NCBI RefSeq assembly: GCF_010093135.1
Contig: NZ_PDWK01000014.1
Span: forward strand, 1-44,603
Direction of reading: 5' to 3'
Length of the DNA stretch: 44,603 nt
Source of the DNA: Pseudoxanthomonas taiwanensis
Lineage (GTDB): Bacteria; Pseudomonadota; Gammaproteobacteria; Xanthomonadales; Xanthomonadaceae
Under the pieces are notes generated by a model. The model was given only the letters and a program-made list of their open reading frames with translations. It ran no database searches and was not told the DNA's origin. Each line of letters starts with the position of its first letter. Within the stretch, counting starts at the first letter, position 1. The translations under genes and the position numbers were made by a program. Shown in pieces: positions 30,598 to 39,739 of the stretch.

Positions 30598-33306
30598 ATG
30601 AGCATTTACGCCCTGGATGCCGTATTCGCCCCCAAGTCCGTCGCCGTGGTCGGCGCCAGCCAGCGGCCCGGCTCGGTCGGCCGCACCGTGGTGCAGAACC
30701 TGCGCCAGGCCGGCTTCGCCGGACCGATAGGCCTGGTCAATCCCAAGTACCGCGAGATCGACGGCGTCCCGGCGGTACCCAGCCTGCGCCAGCTGCCGTT
30801 CAAACCGGAGCTGGTGGTGGTCACCACCCCGGCCGAAACGGTGCCGGGCGTGGTGGCCCAGGCGGTGGAGGTGGGGGCGCGCGCGGCGATCGTGGTCACC
30901 GCCGGCCTGGGCCACGGCCCGGGCTCGCTGCTGGAGCACCTGCGCAACGAGGCCCGCCCGCATGGCATGCGCATCGTCGGGCCCAACTGCCTGGGGGTGA
31001 TGTCCCCGCACGTGGGGCTCAACGCCAGCTTCGCCGCGCGCAGCCCGATCCCGGGCGACCTGGCCCTGATCTCGCAGTCCGGCGCGATCGCCGCCGGCCT
31101 GGTGGAGTGGGGCGCGGCGCGCTCGATCGGCTTCTCGGCGGTGGTCTCGCTGGGCGACGCCCTGGACGTGGACTTCGGCGACCTGCTGGACTGGTTTGCC
31201 CAGGACACCCGGACCCGGGCGATCCTGCTGTACATCGAATCCATCCGCGACGCGCGCAAGTTCATGTCCGCCGCGCGCGCCGCCGCCCGCTCCAAGCCGG
31301 TGGTGGTGGTCAAGTCCGGCCGCCACGCCCAGGGCGCCAGGGCCGCCGCCACCCATACCGGCGCGCTGGCCGGCTCCGACGCGGTGTACGACGCCGCCTT
31401 CCGCCGCGCCGGCCTGCTGCGCGTGCACGCGCTGGACGAGCTGTTCGCCGCGGCCGAGACCCTCGGCCACCTGCGCCAGGCCCCGGGCCGGCGCCTGGCC
31501 ATCCTCACCAACGGCGGCGGCATCGGCGTGCTGGCGGTGGACCGGCTGATGGACCTGGGTGGCCCCCTGGCCAGCCTCGACCCGGAGACCCTGGCGCGGC
31601 TGGACAGGGTGCTGCCGCCGACCTGGTCGCACGCCAACCCGGTGGACATCGTCGGCGACGCCGACGCGGACCGCTACACCGCCTCGCTGGAGGCGCTGCT
31701 GGACGACCCGGGCACCGACGCGGTGCTGGTGATGAACGTGCCCACCGCCCTGGCCTCGCCGGAGGGCGCGGCCGAGGCCGTGGCCCGGGTGATCGAGAAA
31801 CGCGCCAAGGGCCCGGGCCGCAAGCCGGTGCTGGGCGTGTGGCTGGGCGCGCAGGATGCGGCCGTCGCCCACCTGGACCGGGTCGGCGTGCCCACCTACG
31901 CCACCGAATCGGACGCGGTGCGCGGGTTCATGTATCTGGTGCGCCACCGCGAGGCGCAGCAGGCGCTCATGGAGACCCCGCCGAGCCTGCCGGAGGACTT
32001 CGTGGTGGACACCGCCACCGCCCGGCAGGTGGTGGCCCGCGCCCTGGAGCAGGGCCGCGGCTGGCTCGACCCGCTGGAGGTGGTCGCGGTGCTGGAGGCC
32101 TACGGCATCCCGGTCACGCCGGCCTGGAAGGCGGCCACCCCGGAGGAGGCCGTGGCCGCGGCCGCGCCGGTGCTGGCCGAGGGCGGCCAGGTGGCGGTGA
32201 AGATCCTCTCGCCGGACATCGTGCACAAGTCCGACGTGGACGGCGTGCGCCTGAACCTGGGCAGCGAGAAGGCGGTGCGCGAGGCAGTGAAGCTGGTGCT
32301 GGCCCGCGCCCGCGAGCTGCGCCCGCAGGCGCGCATCGACGGGGTGACCGTGCATCCGATGGTGCGCCGTTCCAAGTCGCGCGAGCTGATCGCCGGCATC
32401 GCCGACGATGCCACCTTCGGCCCGGTGATCGTGTTCGGCCGCGGCGGCACCGCGGTGGAGGTGATCGACGACAAGGCCCTGGCGCTGCCGCCGCTGGACC
32501 TGCGCCTGGCCCACGACCTGATCTCGCGCACCCGGGTGGCGCGCCGGCTGAAGGCCTACCGCGACGTGCCGGCGGCCGACGAGCGCGCGGTGGCGCTGGT
32601 GCTGGTCAAGCTGGCGCAGCTGGCCGCCGACGTGCCGCAGATCCGCGAGCTGGACATCAACCCGCTGCTGGCCGACCACGAGGGCGTGATCGCGGTGGAC
32701 GCGCGCATCGCTGTCGCCCCGCACCCGGGCCCGGCACAGAAGGGACCGTGGCATTCCAGCTTCGTGATCCGCCCGTATCCCAAGGAGTGGGAGCGCGAGG
32801 TCGAGCTGCCGCACGGCCGGCGGATGTTCGTGCGCCCGGTGCGGCCGGAGGACGAGGCGCTGTTCCTGTCCTTCTTCGCCCGCGTCACCGACGAGGACCT
32901 GCGCCTGCGCTTCTTCTCGGCGGTGCGCCACTTCAGCCACGAGTTCATCGCCCGCCTGACCCAGCTGGACTACGCCCGCTCCATCGCCCTGGTGGCGCTG
33001 GACCCGGACAGCGGCGAGATGCTGGGCGCGGTGCGCCTGCTGGCCGACGCCAACTACGAGCGCGGCGAGTACGGCATCCTGGTGCGCTCGGACCTCAAGG
33101 GCCACGGCATCGGCTGGCAGCTGATGCGGATCATGATCGAGTGGGCCGGCAGCATCGGCCTGAAGGCGGTGCAGGGCCAGGTCCTGCGCGAGAACGTGAC
33201 CATGCTGGCCATGTGCCAGCAGCTGGGCTTCCGCATCACCCCCGATCCGGACGATCCCTCGCTGATGGACGTGCTGCTGGACGTGGACGGCGGCACCACG
33301 CCCTGA
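30598..33306 (+). CDS. NDP-forming acyl-CoA synthetase fused to GNAT acetyltransferase (PatZ/Pka-like)
   Basis: A 902-residue protein. An N-terminal CoA-binding Rossmann domain (about 1-130, VAVVGASQRPGSVG) is followed by succinyl-CoA-synthetase-like domains with THTGALAGSD (His253). An ATP-grasp domain (about 500-710) ends near RELDINPLLA. The C-terminal GNAT domain (about 735-895) includes the acetyl-CoA loop VRSDLKGHGIGWQL. The layout equals E. coli PatZ/Pka, a lysine acetyltransferase that silences metabolic enzymes such as Acs. Whether the synthetase half is active is unknown. ATG 30598 has only a weak ribosome site. Confidence 0.93.
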   Translation: MSIYALDAVFAPKSVAVVGASQRPGSVGRTVVQNLRQAGFAGPIGLVNPKYREIDGVPAVPSLRQLPFKPELVVVTTPAETVPGVVAQAVEVGARAAIVVTAGLGHGPGSLLEHLRNEARPHGMRIVGPNCLGVMSPHVGLNASFAARSPIPGDLALISQSGAIAAGLVEWGAARSIGFSAVVSLGDALDVDFGDLLDWFAQDTRTRAILLYIESIRDARKFMSAARAAARSKPVVVVKSGRHAQGARAAATHTGALAGSDAVYDAAFRRAGLLRVHALDELFAAAETLGHLRQAPGRRLAILTNGGGIGVLAVDRLMDLGGPLASLDPETLARLDRVLPPTWSHANPVDIVGDADADRYTASLEALLDDPGTDAVLVMNVPTALASPEGAAEAVARVIEKRAKGPGRKPVLGVWLGAQDAAVAHLDRVGVPTYATESDAVRGFMYLVRHREAQQALMETPPSLPEDFVVDTATARQVVARALEQGRGWLDPLEVVAVLEAYGIPVTPAWKAATPEEAVAAAAPVLAEGGQVAVKILSPDIVHKSDVDGVRLNLGSEKAVREAVKLVLARARELRPQARIDGVTVHPMVRRSKSRELIAGIADDATFGPVIVFGRGGTAVEVIDDKALALPPLDLRLAHDLISRTRVARRLKAYRDVPAADERAVALVLVKLAQLAADVPQIRELDINPLLADHEGVIAVDARIAVAPHPGPAQKGPWHSSFVIRPYPKEWEREVELPHGRRMFVRPVRPEDEALFLSFFARVTDEDLRLRFFSAVRHFSHEFIARLTQLDYARSIALVALDPDSGEMLGAVRLLADANYERGEYGILVRSDLKGHGIGWQLMRIMIEWAGSIGLKAVQGQVLRENVTMLAMCQQLGFRITPDPDDPSLMDVLLDVDGGTTP

Positions 33307-33367
33307 GCCTGGTGCCGCACCGCCGCGTGATCGCGCCGCCTTCACGGCGCTGGCCGAAGATGCGGCC

Positions 33368-34273
33368 ATGGCACGGGGCACGGGCAGCGGCAGGGTGGAC
33401 GTGGCGGTGGTCGGCGGCGGCCCGGCCGGGCTGACCGCGGCCATCTACCTGGGCCGGCTGCACCGTGGCTGCGTGGTGCTCGATGCCGGCCACAGCCGCG
33501 CGCGCTGGATCCCGGAGAGCAATAACTGTCCCGGCTTCCCCGGCGGCATCTCCGGCGACGCGCTGCTGGCGCGGCTGCGCGAACAGGCCGCGCAGTTCGG
33601 CGCGCGCCTGGAGCGGACCACGGTCACCGCGCTGCAGCGCGACGGAGGCGGCTTCCGCCTGGAGGATGGGCAGGGTCGCACGTGGCAGGCGCGCGCGGTG
33701 GTCCTGGCCACCGGCCTGGCCGACCGCCTGCCGCCGATGGAGGACGTGGAAGCGGCCATCGCCTGCGGCGCGCTGCGCCTGTGCCCGGTGTGCGACGCCT
33801 ACGAGGTGACCGGACGGCGCATCGGCGTGCATGGGCCGTGGGCGGCGATCACCGCGCACGCACGCTTCCTGCGCGGCTACACCGCGGACCTGGCGCTGCT
33901 GCCTACCGACCACGCCGGGCAGGCCGATGACCTGCCGGACGTGGAGGTGCTGCCGCCCGGCGGCCGCCTGGAGTTCGACGGGGTGCACTGCGCCTGGGTG
34001 GTGGACGGGCGGTGCCACGCCTTCGACACGGTCTATCCGTTCCTGGGCTGCGACACCAGCGCGGCGCTGGCCCGCCAGGCCGGGGTGGTGCTGACCGGCA
34101 CCGGCGAGATCCCGGTGGAGCCGGGCCAGCAGACCACCGGCGTGCCGGGCCTGTACGCCATCGGCGACGTGGTCAGCGGCCTGAACCAGATCTCGGTGGC
34201 GGTGGGGCAGGCGGCGCTGGCCGCGCTGCACCTGCACGCGCGCCTGCCGTTCGTGCCGCGCGCGCCGGACTAG
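33368..34273 (+). CDS. Thioredoxin-reductase-like FAD-dependent oxidoreductase
   Basis: A 301-residue flavoprotein. The FAD motif is VVGGGPAGLTAA (14-25), and CPGFPGGISGDAL is as in thioredoxin reductases. The redox pair is C139/C142 within CPVCDAYE, where TrxB has CATCDG. The second FAD contact is YAIGDVV. The place for NAD(P)H binding reads GRRIGVHGPWA, lacking the usual GxGxxA glycine pattern, so the electron donor may differ from NADPH. It ends on a CTAG shared with the convergent prpF stop. Confidence 0.85.
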   Translation: MARGTGSGRVDVAVVGGGPAGLTAAIYLGRLHRGCVVLDAGHSRARWIPESNNCPGFPGGISGDALLARLREQAAQFGARLERTTVTALQRDGGGFRLEDGQGRTWQARAVVLATGLADRLPPMEDVEAAIACGALRLCPVCDAYEVTGRRIGVHGPWAAITAHARFLRGYTADLALLPTDHAGQADDLPDVEVLPPGGRLEFDGVHCAWVVDGRCHAFDTVYPFLGCDTSAALARQAGVVLTGTGEIPVEPGQQTTGVPGLYAIGDVVSGLNQISVAVGQAALAALHLHARLPFVPRAPD

Positions 34274-35466
34274 CCTTCCAGCGCGTCGGCCGGCACCCGC
34301 ACCCAGCCCTCCATCAGCACGCGCGCGCTGCGGCTCATCACCGCGCGGGTGACGGTCCACTGGCCGTCCACCTGGGCCACCGAGGCTCCCACGCGCAGGG
34401 TGCCGGAGGGGTGGCCGAAGCGCACGATCTCGCGCGAGCCGCCGCCAGCGGCGCGGTTGACCAGGGTGCCCGGCACCGCGGCGGCGGTGGCGATGGCCAC
34501 CGAGGCGGTACCCATCATGGCGTGGTGCAGCTTGCCCATGGACATGGCGCGCACGTTGAGGTCGATGTCCGCGGCGGCCACGGCCTTGCCGCTGCTGGCC
34601 ACGTAGTCGCGCGGCGGGGCGACGAAGGCCACCTTGGGCGTGTGCTGGCGGGTGGCGGCCTCCTCCGGGGTGCGGATCAGGTCCATGCGCAGCGCGCCGG
34701 CCACGCGGATGGCTTCCAGCTTCTCCAGGGCGGCCGGATCGCCGTTGATGGCCGGCTGCAGCTCGGTGCCGGTGAAGCCGATGGCTTGCGCGTCCACGAA
34801 CACGGTGGGGATGCCGGCGTTGATCAGGGTGGCCTCCAGCGTGCCCACCCCGGGCACTTCGAGCGTGTCGACGGGCCGGCCGGTGGGGAACATGCCGCCA
34901 CCGCCCTCCCCGCCCCCGTCGGCCGGGTCGAGGAATTCGACCACGATCTCCGCGGCGGGGAAGGCCACGCCGTCCAGCTCGAAGTCGCCGGTCTCCTGCA
35001 CCTGGCCGTCGCGGACCGGCACGTGCACGACGATGGTCTTGCCGATGTTGGCCTGCCACACCCGCACCGGGACGGTGCCGTTGTCCGGGATGCGCGCCGG
35101 GTCGATGAAGCCGTTGGCCACGGCGAACGGCCCCACCGCGGTGGTGAGGTTGCCGCAGTTGCCGCTCCAGTCGACGAAGTCTTCCTCGATGGCAACCTGG
35201 CCGTACAGGTAGTCCACGTCGTGGCCGGGCCGGGTGGAGGCGGAGATGATCACGCACTTGCTGGTGCTGGAGGTGGCCCCGCCCATGCCGTCGGTGTGCT
35301 TGCCGTAGGGGTCGGGCGAGCCGATCACTCGTTGCAGCAGGCGGTCGCGCGCGCGGCCGGGCACCTGCGCCTCCGGCGGCAGGTCCTGCAGGCGGAAGAA
35401 CACGCCCTTGGAGGTGCCGCCGCGCATGTAGGTGGCGGGGATGCGGAGCTGGGGCTGGTGGCTCAT
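34270..35466 (-). CDS. prpF: 2-methylaconitate cis-trans isomerase PrpF
   Basis: A 398-residue diaminopimelate-epimerase-fold enzyme. It converts trans- to cis-2-methylaconitate and works with AcnD in the methylcitrate cycle of propionate breakdown. Signatures are PATYMRGGTSKGVFF, GGATSSTSKCVI, WSGNCGNLTTAVGPFAV and a central GGGMFPTGR loop. ATG 35466 overlaps the stop of the upstream gene (ATGA). It is the last gene of the acnD operon. Confidence 0.94.
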   Translation of the reverse strand: MSHQPQLRIPATYMRGGTSKGVFFRLQDLPPEAQVPGRARDRLLQRVIGSPDPYGKHTDGMGGATSSTSKCVIISASTRPGHDVDYLYGQVAIEEDFVDWSGNCGNLTTAVGPFAVANGFIDPARIPDNGTVPVRVWQANIGKTIVVHVPVRDGQVQETGDFELDGVAFPAAEIVVEFLDPADGGGEGGGGMFPTGRPVDTLEVPGVGTLEATLINAGIPTVFVDAQAIGFTGTELQPAINGDPAALEKLEAIRVAGALRMDLIRTPEEAATRQHTPKVAFVAPPRDYVASSGKAVAAADIDLNVRAMSMGKLHHAMMGTASVAIATAAAVPGTLVNRAAGGGSREIVRFGHPSGTLRVGASVAQVDGQWTVTRAVMSRSARVLMEGWVRVPADALEG

Positions 35467-36101
35467 GTCGGCGTCGAGGGTTCGGGAAGGAATCGGAACT
35501 GCCCGGCACGCGCCGGCGCCAGCGGCCAGCGGGCCAGGAGGGTGTAACGGTAGGGATCACCGCCGCCGCGCACCAGCTCGAACGCCCCGGCCTGCCACGG
35601 GACAGGCGGCGCCGGCCGGCCCGGCTGCGGGGGGCCGTCGCAGGCGTGATTGAGGACGATGTGCGGAGCATGGCCGTACAGCGCAGGCAGGCCTTCGGCG
35701 ACCAGCGCCTGGCCGAGGCGGGAGACCAGCTGTTCCAGCGGCCGGTGCCGGCGGTGCGCGCAGAACTGCGCGTGGCCGTCGGCGGTGACACGCACCCGGT
35801 CCAGTTCGATGCGGAAGGTGTCGGCCTGCACCCGCGCACCGGCCTGCAGCAGGCGCTGGCGGATCTCGGGGGTGTCCTCGTAGCGGGCGCTGACCCGCTG
35901 GTGCCAGCATTCCACCGGCCAGTGGTCGCCCAGCAGGTCCAGCATGCCGGCATGCTCGAGCGACTGGATGACGGCGTCGCGCACCGGTGCCGGCGGATGG
36001 AGGATGAACAGGAGGCGGTCACCGTGGCCGCCCCACCACGCCAGCGGCAGCGGCGCGCGGTGCGCCGCCCCGGTTCCGGTGCGGGACGGCTCAGGCCTCA
36101 T
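35463..36101 (-). CDS. 2H phosphoesterase-like (LigT / 2'-5' RNA ligase family) protein
   Basis: A 212-residue protein probably of the 2H superfamily. A second HxTx-like motif is visible as PHIVLNH (about 145-151). The first site, around WHQRVSARY (about 66-74), is degenerate. The start FILHPPAPVRDAVIQ is typical of the fold. Family members open 2',3'-cyclic or 2',5' phosphodiester bonds. A metabolic role between acnD and prpF is not obvious. It overlaps the SRPBCC gene by 11 bp and prpF by 4 bp. Confidence 0.65.
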   Translation of the reverse strand: MRPEPSRTGTGAAHRAPLPLAWWGGHGDRLLFILHPPAPVRDAVIQSLEHAGMLDLLGDHWPVECWHQRVSARYEDTPEIRQRLLQAGARVQADTFRIELDRVRVTADGHAQFCAHRRHRPLEQLVSRLGQALVAEGLPALYGHAPHIVLNHACDGPPQPGRPAPPVPWQAGAFELVRGGGDPYRYTLLARWPLAPARAGQFRFLPEPSTPT

Positions 36102-36555
36102 CCGGTATCTCGGGCTCCACGAGCCGCGCCAGCATGTCCAGCGAGTCGCGCCAGCCCAGGTGGCACAGGTCCACCGGGATGGCGGCAGGGATGCCCTCCT
36201 GGACGACGCGCAGCTCGGTGCCGGCGACGCTGGGCCGCAGGGTGACGGTGGTGCGGGTCTCGCCCGACAGGGCGGGATCGTCGAAGCGGTCGGCGTAGAC
36301 CAGGCGCTCGCCCTCCACCAGCTCCAGGAACCTGACCGTGAACGACTGGCTGCGGCCGCTGCCGAAGTTGGTGAAGGACATCCGGTAGCCGCCGCCCACG
36401 CCCGGCTGGAAATCGTGCATGTGCGCGGTGAAGCCGTACGGCGGCAGCCAGCGCACCAGCGCGTCCGGATCGGTGAACGCGCGGTACACCCGTGCCGGCG
36501 GTGCGGCCAGGACGCGGTGCAGGTGGACGGTGCCGGTGGCGGTGGTGTGGTTCAT
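36091..36555 (-). CDS. SRPBCC (AHSA1/START-like) family protein
   Basis: A 154-residue helix-grip protein. Signatures are VLAAPPARVYRAFTDPDALVRWLPP, GGGYRMSFTNF and the C-terminal GWRDSLDMLARLVE. Such proteins bind hydrophobic ligands in a deep cavity; function here is unknown. ATG 36555 is preferred over GTG 36579 because GGAGGA lies seven bases upstream. It follows acnD by 43 bp. Confidence 0.85.
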   Translation of the reverse strand: MNHTTATGTVHLHRVLAAPPARVYRAFTDPDALVRWLPPYGFTAHMHDFQPGVGGGYRMSFTNFGSGRSQSFTVRFLELVEGERLVYADRFDDPALSGETRTTVTLRPSVAGTELRVVQEGIPAAIPVDLCHLGWRDSLDMLARLVEPEIPDEA

Positions 36556-36598
36556 GTCATGGTCCTCCGGGTGGGTCACACCCGGAGCGACGATCGGA

Positions 36599-39220
36599 TC
36601 AGGCCGCTTTCGACGAGGCCTCCAGGAAATCCTGGGCGAAGCGCTGCAGCACGCCGCCGGCCTCGTAGATGCTCACCTCCTCGGCGGTGTCCAGGCGGCA
36701 GGTCACCGGGACCTCGAGGGTCTCCCCGTTGCGGCGGTGGATGACCAGGGTCAGGTCCGCGCGCGGGGCGCGGGTGCCGACTACGTCGAAGGTCTCGGTG
36801 CCGTCGATGCCCAGGGTCAGGCGGGTGGTGCCCGGCTTGAACTCCAGCGGCAGCACGCCCATGCCGATCAGGTTGGTGCGGTGGATGCGCTCGAAGCCTT
36901 CGGCCACGATCGCCTCCACGCCGGCCAGGCGCACGCCCTTGGCGGCCCAGTCGCGCGAGCTGCCCTGCCCGTAGTCGGCGCCGGCGATGATGATCAGCGG
37001 CTGCCGGCGTTCCATGTAGGTCTCGATCACCTCCCACATGCGCATCACCTTGCCCTCCGGCTCCAGCCGCGCCAGCGAGCCCTGGCGCACGCTGCCGTCC
37101 TCGTTGCGCACCATCTCGTTGAGCAGCTTGGGGTTGGCGAAGGTGGCGCGCTGCGCGGTGAGGTGGTCGCCGCGGTGGGTGGCGTAGGAATTGAAGTCCT
37201 CCTCCGGCACGCCCATCCTCGCCAGGTATTCGCCGGCGGCGCTGGTGGGCAGGATGGCGTTGGACGGGGAGATGTGGTCGGTGGTGATGTTGTCGCCCAG
37301 CACCGCCAGCGGGCGCATGCCGCGCAGGGTGCGCTCGCCGGCCAGCGCGCCCTCCCAGTAAGGCGGGCGGCGGATGTAGGTGCTCATCGGGCGCCAGTCG
37401 TACAGCGGCCTGGCCGGCTCGCCGTGTTCCACGCGCACCTGGAACATCGGGCCGTACACCTTGCGGTACTGCTCCGGCTTGACCGCCGCGCGCAGCACCG
37501 CGTCGATCTCCTCGTCCGCGGGCCAGATGTCCTTGAGCGTGACCGGGCGGCCCTCGGCGTCGTGGCCGAGCACGTCCTTCTCGATGTCGAAGCGGATGGT
37601 GCCGGCGATGGCGTAGGCGATCACCAGCGGCGGGCTGGCCAGGAAGGCCTGCTTGGCGTACGGGTGGATGCGGCCGTCGAAGTTGCGGTTGCCCGACAGC
37701 ACCGCCACCGCGTACAGGTCGCGGTCGATGATCTCCTGCTGGATCTTCGGGTCCAGCGCGCCGCTCATGCCGTTGCAGGTGGTGCAGGCGAAGCCGACCA
37801 CGCCGAAGCCGAGCTTCTCAAGCTCCGGCAGCAGGCCGGCCTCCTCCAGGTACAGCTGCACCGCGCGCGAGCCCGGCGCCAGCGAGGACTTCACCCACGG
37901 CTTGCGCACCAGGCCCCTGGCGTTGGCGTTGCGCGCCAGCAGGCCGGCCGCGATCACGTTGCGCGGGTTGGAGGTGTTGGTGCAGGAGGTGATGGCGGCG
38001 ATGATCACGGCCCCGTCCGGCAGCAGGCCCCGGGCTTCCTGCTCGCGCGCGGCCTGCAGCAGCTCCGGGGTGGCGATGCCGCGCTCGGCCAGGGCGGTGG
38101 TGGGCAGGCGGCGGTGCGGATTGGACGGGCCGGCCAGGTTGCGCACCACGCCGGACAGGTCGAACTCCAGGACGCGCTCGTACTGCGCCTGGCGCAGGTC
38201 GTCGGCCCACAGGCCGGCGGTCTTCGCATAGGTCTCCACCAGCTGCACCTGCTGCTCGTCGCGGCCGGTCAGGCGCAGGTAGTCCAGGGTCTGCTGGTCG
38301 ATGTGGAACAGCGCGGCGGTGGCGCCGTACTCCGGGCACATGTTGGAGATGGTGGCGCGGTCGCCGATGGTCAGCGACGCGGCGCCGTCGCCGAAGAACT
38401 CCAGGTAGTGGCCGACCACGCGCCGGGCGCGCAGGAACTCGGTCAGGGCCAGCACCACGTCGGTGGCGGTGATGCCCGGGGCCATGCGCCCGGTCAGGCG
38501 CACACCGGTGATCTCCGGCAGGCGCATCCACGAAGCGCGGCCCAGCATCACGTTCTCGGCCTCCAGGCCGCCCACGCCGATGGCGATCACGCCCAGCGCG
38601 TCCACGTGCGGGGTGTGCGAGTCGGTGCCCACGCAGGTGTCGGGGAAGGCCACCCCGTCCTGCACGTACACCACCGGCGACATCTTCTCCAGGTTGATCT
38701 GGTGCATGATGCCGTTGCCCGGCGGGATCACCTCCACGTTGCGGAAGGCGTGCCGGCACCACTCGATGAAGTGGAAGCGGTCGGCGTTGCGGCGCTCCTC
38801 GATGGCGCGGTTCTTCTCGAAGGCCTGCGGGTCGTGGCCGCCGCACTCCACCGCCAGCGAGTGGTCCACCACCAGCTGCACCGGCACCACCGGGTTGACC
38901 TTGGCCGGATCGCCGCCGCGCTCGGCGATGGCGTCGCGCAGGCCGGCCAGGTCCACCAGCGCGGTCTGGCCGAGGATGTCGTGGCAGACCACGCGCACCG
39001 GGTACCAGGGGAAGTCCAGGTCGCGGCGGCGCTCGACCAGCTGCAACAGGTAGTCGCGCAGGTGCGCCGGGTCGGCGCGGCGCACCAGGTTCTCGGCGTG
39101 CACGCGGCTGGGGTAGGGCAGGCCGGCCCAGGCGCCCGGGCGGATGGCCTCCACGGCCTCGCGGGCGTCGTACCAGTGCAGGGGGGTTCCGGGGAGGGGC
39201 TTGCGGTGCTTGGTATTCAT
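36599..39220 (-). CDS. acnD: Fe/S-dependent 2-methylisocitrate (2-methylcitrate) dehydratase AcnD
   Basis: An 873-residue aconitase-family enzyme that dehydrates 2-methylcitrate in propionate catabolism, handing its product to PrpF. The [4Fe-4S] ligands are C413 (SCTNTS), C479 and C482 (CTTCNG). Substrate loops GDNITTDHISP and GADYGQGSSRDWA are intact. Pairing with prpF favours AcnD over AcnA. ATG 39220 gives MNTKHRKPLPGTPL; upstream codons are low-complexity. prpB and prpC are not in the window. Confidence 0.93.
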   Translation of the reverse strand: MNTKHRKPLPGTPLHWYDAREAVEAIRPGAWAGLPYPSRVHAENLVRRADPAHLRDYLLQLVERRRDLDFPWYPVRVVCHDILGQTALVDLAGLRDAIAERGGDPAKVNPVVPVQLVVDHSLAVECGGHDPQAFEKNRAIEERRNADRFHFIEWCRHAFRNVEVIPPGNGIMHQINLEKMSPVVYVQDGVAFPDTCVGTDSHTPHVDALGVIAIGVGGLEAENVMLGRASWMRLPEITGVRLTGRMAPGITATDVVLALTEFLRARRVVGHYLEFFGDGAASLTIGDRATISNMCPEYGATAALFHIDQQTLDYLRLTGRDEQQVQLVETYAKTAGLWADDLRQAQYERVLEFDLSGVVRNLAGPSNPHRRLPTTALAERGIATPELLQAAREQEARGLLPDGAVIIAAITSCTNTSNPRNVIAAGLLARNANARGLVRKPWVKSSLAPGSRAVQLYLEEAGLLPELEKLGFGVVGFACTTCNGMSGALDPKIQQEIIDRDLYAVAVLSGNRNFDGRIHPYAKQAFLASPPLVIAYAIAGTIRFDIEKDVLGHDAEGRPVTLKDIWPADEEIDAVLRAAVKPEQYRKVYGPMFQVRVEHGEPARPLYDWRPMSTYIRRPPYWEGALAGERTLRGMRPLAVLGDNITTDHISPSNAILPTSAAGEYLARMGVPEEDFNSYATHRGDHLTAQRATFANPKLLNEMVRNEDGSVRQGSLARLEPEGKVMRMWEVIETYMERRQPLIIIAGADYGQGSSRDWAAKGVRLAGVEAIVAEGFERIHRTNLIGMGVLPLEFKPGTTRLTLGIDGTETFDVVGTRAPRADLTLVIHRRNGETLEVPVTCRLDTAEEVSIYEAGGVLQRFAQDFLEASSKAA

Positions 39221-39390
39221 GGCGGGCAGGTCGCTGGTCGCGCCGGCCTGCCTGCCGCCGGTGCGGAGCGCACCGGCCTGCCGGGCGGGCCGGGCATGGA
39301 TCGGAGGACCGATCTTACCCCTGCGTCGCGCCACGACCCGCCGCCGGAGGCCGGAAACAGCGGGTTTGCGGCCTGAATGCGGGTCTCGTA

Positions 39391-39407
39391 TTGATGCCGG
39401 CGATCAA
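39391..39407. promoter_or_regulatory. Inverted repeat upstream of acnD
   Basis: TTGAT (39391-39395) and ATCAA (39403-39407) flank seven bases with a central GCCGGC. It lies about 170 bp before the acnD start in the 204-bp gap. The seven-base spacing rules out an FNR site. It may be an operator of the acnD operon or simply chance. Confidence 0.3.
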
Positions 39408-39424
39408 CGGATCGCCGCGGCGCT

Positions 39425-39664
39425 TCAGCCGCTGCAGCCGCCGCAGCACACCGAAGGCACGATGTGGATGGCCTGCTGCGGCACCGGGACGCCGGCGGCG
39501 GCGAGGATCGCCCCGACCTCGGCGGTGCCGGCGCAGGTGGCCACGCGCAGGTGGCCGCTGGCCGGGTCCAGGTCCACGAGGGCGGCCGGGTCGCTTTCCA
39601 GCAGGGCCTGCTCGATGCGTGCCAGGTCGACCCGCGTCGGATCGATGCGGATGTCCAGTTCCAT
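39425..39664 (-). CDS. Small HMA-like protein with C-terminal CCGGC motif
   Basis: A 79-residue protein. The predicted pattern strand-helix-strand-strand-helix-strand (LDIRID, LARIEQALLES, ALVDLDPASGHLRVAT, AEVGAILAAAG, AIHIVP) resembles heavy-metal-associated chaperones. It lacks their N-terminal CxxC and instead has C44 and a C-terminal C73, C74, C77 cluster. It follows the azurin gene on the same strand in a copper-protein group. A copper-handling role is inferred; I know no named family. Confidence 0.7.
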   Translation of the reverse strand: MELDIRIDPTRVDLARIEQALLESDPAALVDLDPASGHLRVATCAGTAEVGAILAAAGVPVPQQAIHIVPSVCCGGCSG

Positions 39665-39703
39665 GCGGGAATCCCCTTGGGGCCGCGTCGCGGCCGGGAA
39701 CGG

Positions 39704-39732
39704 GCCACCCGTGCCTCGGCGGCACGGGTGGC
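39704..39732 (-). terminator. Hairpin downstream of azurin
   Basis: A perfect 12-bp stem (39704-39715 with 39721-39732; GCCACCCGTGCC/GGCACGGGTGGC) and a 5-nt loop, starting 8 bp after the azurin stop on the minus strand. No T-tract follows, so it may stabilise the azurin mRNA end or act as a leaky terminator before the 79-residue gene. Confidence 0.55.
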
Positions 39733-39739
39733 GCGGGAC

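Noticed and set aside
30562-33444. 960-codon minus-strand frame opposite the acyl-CoA synthetase/GNAT gene
   Set aside because: No recognisable domain or ribosome site; antisense shadow.
39391-39407. FNR box upstream of acnD
   Set aside because: TTGAT and ATCAA are present but separated by seven bases, not four, so FNR-family dimers would not fit.
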